Source of the DNA: Piscinibacter sp047600445
Lineage (GTDB): Bacteria > Pseudomonadota > Gammaproteobacteria > Burkholderiales > Burkholderiaceae_C
Direction of reading: 5' to 3'
Assembly: GCF_047600445.1 (NCBI RefSeq)
Contig: NZ_JASGKT010000002.1
Span: 1,674,001 to 1,738,000 of the forward strand
Length of the DNA: 64,000 nt
Shown here: positions 60,983 to 64,000 of the stretch, piece after piece
Numbering within the stretch: position 1 is the stretch's first letter
How the letters are laid out: each line of letters begins with the position of its first letter
Made by a program: the position numbers and the translations under genes
Notes under the pieces: model-generated
What the model was told of the DNA's origin: nothing
Database searches by the model: none
What the model saw: only the letters and a program-made list of their open reading frames with translations

Positions 60983-61221
60983 GCCTGTTCGGGGGTTTCG
61001 TTGGCGTGGAAATTCACCGCCCGGCCCGGCACCACGGTGGAGATCGCGTGCTTGTAGACCATCTGCGTGACGGTGTTGCGCAGCAGGACGACGTACTGGT
61101 CGAACGACTCGATGTGGCCCTGCAGCTTGATGCCGTTGACCAGGTAGATGGAAACCGGAACGTGCTCCTTGCGCAGCAGGTTCAGGAACGGGTCTTGTAG
61201 GAGTTGCCCTTTGTTGCTCAC
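60979..61221 (-). CDS. hfq: RNA chaperone Hfq
   Basis: Hexameric RNA-binding protein that pairs small RNAs with mRNAs. 80 residues: SNKGQLLQDPFLNLLRKEHV, Sm1 motif VNGIKLQGHIESFDQYVVLL and Sm2 motif YKHAISTVVPGRAV, ending in a short C-terminal tail typical of this group. The start is GTG with GGAG about 8 bases upstream. First gene of the hfq-hflX-hflK-hflC-DUF2065 operon, 102 bases after der. Confidence 0.98.
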   Translation of the reverse strand: MSNKGQLLQDPFLNLLRKEHVPVSIYLVNGIKLQGHIESFDQYVVLLRNTVTQMVYKHAISTVVPGRAVNFHANETPEQA

Positions 61222-61323
61222 GATATGCTCCGTGATGAAAGTTCGTAGGAGGGAGACGTTAACACAGGGATTTCGCGGCCCGGTGGAATCTCCGCATTGA
61301 CCGCGCTCGCGGAAGTCTTGCGA

Positions 61324-62655
61324 TCACTTCTCGTCGAACGGGTTCCGCGACGAGCGCATCTCGATCTTCAGCGGCGTGCCGACCAGCTTGAAGTGCGCGC
61401 GAAAGCGCCCTTCGAGGAATCGTTTGTACGAGTCGGTCACGTGTTCGAGCGAATTGCCGTGGATGACGATGATCGGCGGGTTCATCCCACCTTGGTGCGC
61501 GTACCTCAATTTGGGGCGGAACATGCCGGCGCGCTTGGGCGCCTGGTGCTCCACCGCCTCGTGCAGCAGCCGCGTCAGCACCGGCGTGGGCATCTTGCAG
61601 GTGGCCGAGGCATGCGCATCGGCGATCGCCTTCCACAACGGGCCCAGGCCTTGCCGCTTCTTCGCCGAGATGTGGAGCAGCGGCGCGAATTTCAAGAAGG
61701 CCAGGCGCTGCTCGATCGAGCGCTGCAACTGCTCCTTCTGGTAGTCGTCGATCGCGTCCCACTTGTTGACCGCCAGCACCACCGCGCGGCCGCTGTCGAG
61801 CACGTAGCCGGCGATGTGCGCGTCCTGGTCGGTCACGCCCTGCGTCGCGTCGAGCAGCAGCAGCACCACGTGGGCGTCGGCGATGGCCTGCAGCGTCTTG
61901 ACCACCGAGAACTTCTCGATCGCCTCGAACACCTTGCCCTTGCGGCGCAGCCCGGCGGTGTCGATCAGCTCGAAGCTGCGGCCGTGGCGCTCGAAGGGCA
62001 CGTGGATCGCGTCGCGCGTCGTGCCCGGCAGGTCGAAGGCGACCAGGCGCTCCTCGCCCAGCCAGGTGTTGATCAGCGTCGACTTGCCGACGTTCGGCCG
62101 GCCCGCCACGGCCAGGCGGATCGGCGCGTCGGGGTCGGGCTCGGCGCCCTCTTCCTCGCCGAAGTCGCAGTCGGCCAGCGCCGCTTCGGTCAGGCTGCGC
62201 ACGCCCTGGCCGTGCGCGGCCGACACCGGGTGCGGCTCGCCCAGGCCGAGTTCGTAGAACTCGCCGAGCAGCGGCGAATCGGCCATGCCCTCGGCCTTGT
62301 TGGCCGCCAGCAGGATCTTCTTGCCGGTGCTGCGCAGGTAGCGCGCGATGTCGTGGTCCTGCGCCGAGAGCCCGCCGCGCACGTCGACGACGAAGACCAC
62401 CGCGTCCGCCTCGGCCACCGCCTGGCGCGTCTGGCGCGCCATCTCGCGGACGATGCCCGATTCGGCGCTCGGCTCGAAGCCGCCGGTGTCGATGACGATG
62501 AACTCGCGCTCGCCGAGGCGACCGTCGCCGTAATGGCGGTCGCGCGTCAGCCCGGCGAAGTCGGCGACGATCGCGTCGCGGCTCTTCGTCAGGCGGTTGA
62601 ACAGCGTCGACTTGCCGACGTTGGGCCGCCCCACGAGGGCAATGACGGGTTTCAC
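61324..62655 (-). CDS. der: Ribosome-associated double GTPase Der (EngA)
   Basis: Assembly factor for the 50S subunit. 443 residues with two G domains in tandem, each starting with GRPNVGKST (residues about 9-17 and 190-198), GLTRDRHYG and PGTTRDAIHVP, DTGGF and DTAGLRRKGK, NKAEG and NKWD, and a C-terminal KH-like domain (PPIIVIHGNSLEHVTDSYKR). GTG start at 62655. Between bamB and hfq. Confidence 0.98.
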   Translation of the reverse strand: MKPVIALVGRPNVGKSTLFNRLTKSRDAIVADFAGLTRDRHYGDGRLGEREFIVIDTGGFEPSAESGIVREMARQTRQAVAEADAVVFVVDVRGGLSAQDHDIARYLRSTGKKILLAANKAEGMADSPLLGEFYELGLGEPHPVSAAHGQGVRSLTEAALADCDFGEEEGAEPDPDAPIRLAVAGRPNVGKSTLINTWLGEERLVAFDLPGTTRDAIHVPFERHGRSFELIDTAGLRRKGKVFEAIEKFSVVKTLQAIADAHVVLLLLDATQGVTDQDAHIAGYVLDSGRAVVLAVNKWDAIDDYQKEQLQRSIEQRLAFLKFAPLLHISAKKRQGLGPLWKAIADAHASATCKMPTPVLTRLLHEAVEHQAPKRAGMFRPKLRYAHQGGMNPPIIVIHGNSLEHVTDSYKRFLEGRFRAHFKLVGTPLKIEMRSSRNPFDEK

Positions 62656-62675
62656 GACGCGGGTCTCCGGCGACC

Positions 62676-62734
62676 GGCGACCGGCCGCTCCGAAGCCGGT
62701 CGCCGATCCCCCCGGGGGATCGCCGTGAAACGGC
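62676..62734. repeat. Three consecutive hairpins between bamB and der
   Basis: The 92-base gap 62656-62747 contains GGCGACCGGC (62676-62685) paired with GCCGGTCGCC (62695-62704), then the near-perfect palindrome CGATCCCCC-C-GGGGGATCG (62704-62722), then GCCGT-GAA-ACGGC (62722-62734). A further CGACCGG copy precedes the first. No T-run follows. This is far more secondary structure than in other gaps and resembles a REP-like or mRNA-stabilising element. Confidence 0.65.
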
Positions 62735-62747
62735 GAGGGGCTGTCAT

Positions 62748-63872
62748 CTACTCGGGGCGGAAGGCGTGCAATCCGCCGTTGCGCGTGACGACGAGCAGCG
62801 TCGTGCCCGACACCGCCGGCGCCGCGGCGGGCGCCGAGCCGTCGGTCGGCAGGCGCAGCATCGTCTGGCCCTTGGCCAGCGAGAGCCAGTGCACCATGCC
62901 CTCGCCGTCGACGAACACCGCCGTCGGCCCGGCCACCTGCGGCGCGCCCAGGCTGCGGTACAGCAGCGCTTCGCTGCTCCAGGCGACCTCGCCGCCGGCG
63001 GCCTGCCAGGCGGTGATGCGGTCCGACGCATCGGCGCCGACCACCACTTGCTCGTTGCCGGCGATGCCCTCGGTACCGCCGACGTTCTTGCTCCATTGCA
63101 GGTTGCCGCGCTCGGCGTCGACGCAGCCCACCGCCGACTGGAAGGCGCGCGCGCAGACGCTGTCGCCGCGGCGCACCAGCGGCGCCACCAGGTCGGCGAT
63201 GCGCTCGACCTCGTTGGTGCCGCGCGGCGAGGCCACCGGCACCTCCCAGCGCACGTTGCCGCTCAGCGGGTCGAGCCCGGCCAGCCGCGGGCCCTGGCCG
63301 ACCAGCAGCGTGTTCTTGAACGCCGCCAGCACGCCGCCCTGCGCCAGCGTCAGCGGCTCGCCCGGGCGCTGCTGCTGCCACAGCTTGCGGCCGTCGAGCG
63401 CGTCCCAGGCGGCCACGCGGCGGTCGACGCCGAGCACGAAGACGCGCTCGCCGGCCACCAGCGGCGCGGTCACGACCTTGGTGCCCACCGGCTTGCGCCA
63501 CAGCGGCTTGCCGCCGTCGAGCACCACCAACTCGCCCTCGCGCGTGACCACCGCGGCGTAGCGGCCGTCGCTGCCGACGCCGGCGGCGATGCGCCCGCCG
63601 ACGCTCGTGCGCCAGACTTCGCGGCCGGTGTCGGCCTGCACGGCGGCGACGGTGCCGTCGCCGCTGGCCACGGTGAACACGCCGCCTTGCGCCGCCACGG
63701 AAAGCGGGAAGTCGATGCCGCCGATGCGCTGCGACCAGACCTGCTTGCCGGCGATGGGCGCGGCGATGGCCTCGTAGGGCTTGGGTTTGGGACGATCGGG
63801 CCCGCTGGAGCAGCCCGCCAGCGCCAGCGCCAGCGCCAGCGCGCCGGCCAGGACTTGCCAGCGCGCCGTCAC
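62748..63872 (-). CDS. bamB: Outer membrane protein assembly lipoprotein BamB
   Basis: Lipoprotein of the Bam complex that binds BamA POTRA domains. 374 residues: signal peptide with lipobox LAGCSS (Cys near 21), then an eight-bladed propeller of PQQ-like repeats (SGDGTVAAVQADTGREVWRT, DRRVAAWDALDGRKLWQQQR, GDSVCARAFQSAVGCVDAER). GTG start overlaps the stop of the yfgM-like gene as GTGA. Upstream of der, as in most proteobacteria. Confidence 0.97.
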   Translation of the reverse strand: MTARWQVLAGALALALALAGCSSGPDRPKPKPYEAIAAPIAGKQVWSQRIGGIDFPLSVAAQGGVFTVASGDGTVAAVQADTGREVWRTSVGGRIAAGVGSDGRYAAVVTREGELVVLDGGKPLWRKPVGTKVVTAPLVAGERVFVLGVDRRVAAWDALDGRKLWQQQRPGEPLTLAQGGVLAAFKNTLLVGQGPRLAGLDPLSGNVRWEVPVASPRGTNEVERIADLVAPLVRRGDSVCARAFQSAVGCVDAERGNLQWSKNVGGTEGIAGNEQVVVGADASDRITAWQAAGGEVAWSSEALLYRSLGAPQVAGPTAVFVDGEGMVHWLSLAKGQTMLRLPTDGSAPAAAPAVSGTTLLVVTRNGGLHAFRPE

Positions 63873-64000
63873 TTGGCGGCTCCCTCGGCCGCCGCCGGCG
63901 GCGCGGCGCCCAGCGCGGTCAGCTTGGCGTCGATCAGGCGGCGGTACTGCACCGCCGGGTCCATCGTGTCCCAGGCCTTGCGGTAGGCGGCCTTGGCCTC
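63869..64000 (-). CDS. YfgM-like tetratricopeptide repeat protein (5' part outside window)
   Basis: Only the last 43 residues are visible (EAKAAYRKAWDTMDPAVQYR, then RLIDAKLTALGAAPPAAAEG and AAK). They match the C-terminus of the YfgM/Tpr_21 family, an inner-membrane periplasmic chaperone partner that normally precedes bamB. The stop overlaps the bamB GTG. The identification rests on this short match and the neighbour. Confidence 0.8.
   Translation of the reverse strand, partial: EAKAAYRKAWDTMDPAVQYRRLIDAKLTALGAAPPAAAEGAAK

Overview
The window is very GC-rich, densely packed chromosomal DNA in which every complete gene has a clear bacterial housekeeping or core-metabolic family, except one uncharacterised protein and one iron-uptake signalling cassette. 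The gene orders rpsF-priB-rpsR-rplI, rpsB-tsf-pyrH-frr-uppS-cdsA-dxr-rseP-bamA-ompH-lpxD-fabZ-lpxA-lpxB-rnhB and purA-hisZ-DUF2065-hflC-hflK-hflX-hfq-der-bamB, with HisZ and a PIN-PhoH protein, point to a betaproteobacterium of the order Burkholderiales (Rubrivivax/Leptothrix-like). The order is inferred from gene content and arrangement; no 16S gene is present.

Layout from left to right. 1-1401: ribosomal operon rpsF-priB-rpsR-rplI on the minus strand (rplI runs off the edge). 1511-7226: nadB, a 423-residue protein with a roadblock/LC7-like C-terminus, and clpB, which has a recognisable heat-shock promoter. 7307-13203: minus-strand run alaA-hom-thrC-moeA-moaD-moaE, tightly overlapped, joining threonine synthesis to molybdenum cofactor genes. 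13252-15975: Mth938-like protein, bcp peroxiredoxin, a likely small transcript and phoH. 16028-18978: acuI-prpE (acrylate/propionate activation), then an NlpC/P60 peptidase. 19875-24598: moaA-mobA-moeA2-panB-panC on the plus strand. 24595-28034: divergent ppsA and its regulator ppsR.

28063-32493 is the only accessory-looking part: a FecI-type sigma factor, FecR-type anti-sigma and a TonB-dependent receptor with an N-terminal signalling domain. 32549-47399 is one long minus-strand run of sixteen genes for translation, isoprenoid and phospholipid precursors, outer membrane assembly and lipid A. 47560-51750 carries an amidase, a D-amino acid dehydrogenase and the NAD(P)HX repair enzyme. 51751-64000 holds rnr, tRNA-Leu(CAG), a phosphoribosyltransferase, purA, hisZ, the HflKC/HflX/Hfq group, der, bamB and the end of a yfgM-like gene.

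I saw no insertion sequence, prophage, CRISPR array, toxin-antitoxin pair or defence island. The points most worth a second look are the roadblock-like protein, the small transcript upstream of phoH, the clpB heat-shock promoter, the acuI-prpE pair, the FecIR cassette and the start/stop overlaps, which use all four NTGA forms, including a probable CTG start for priB. I do not find a convincing new multi-gene system here.
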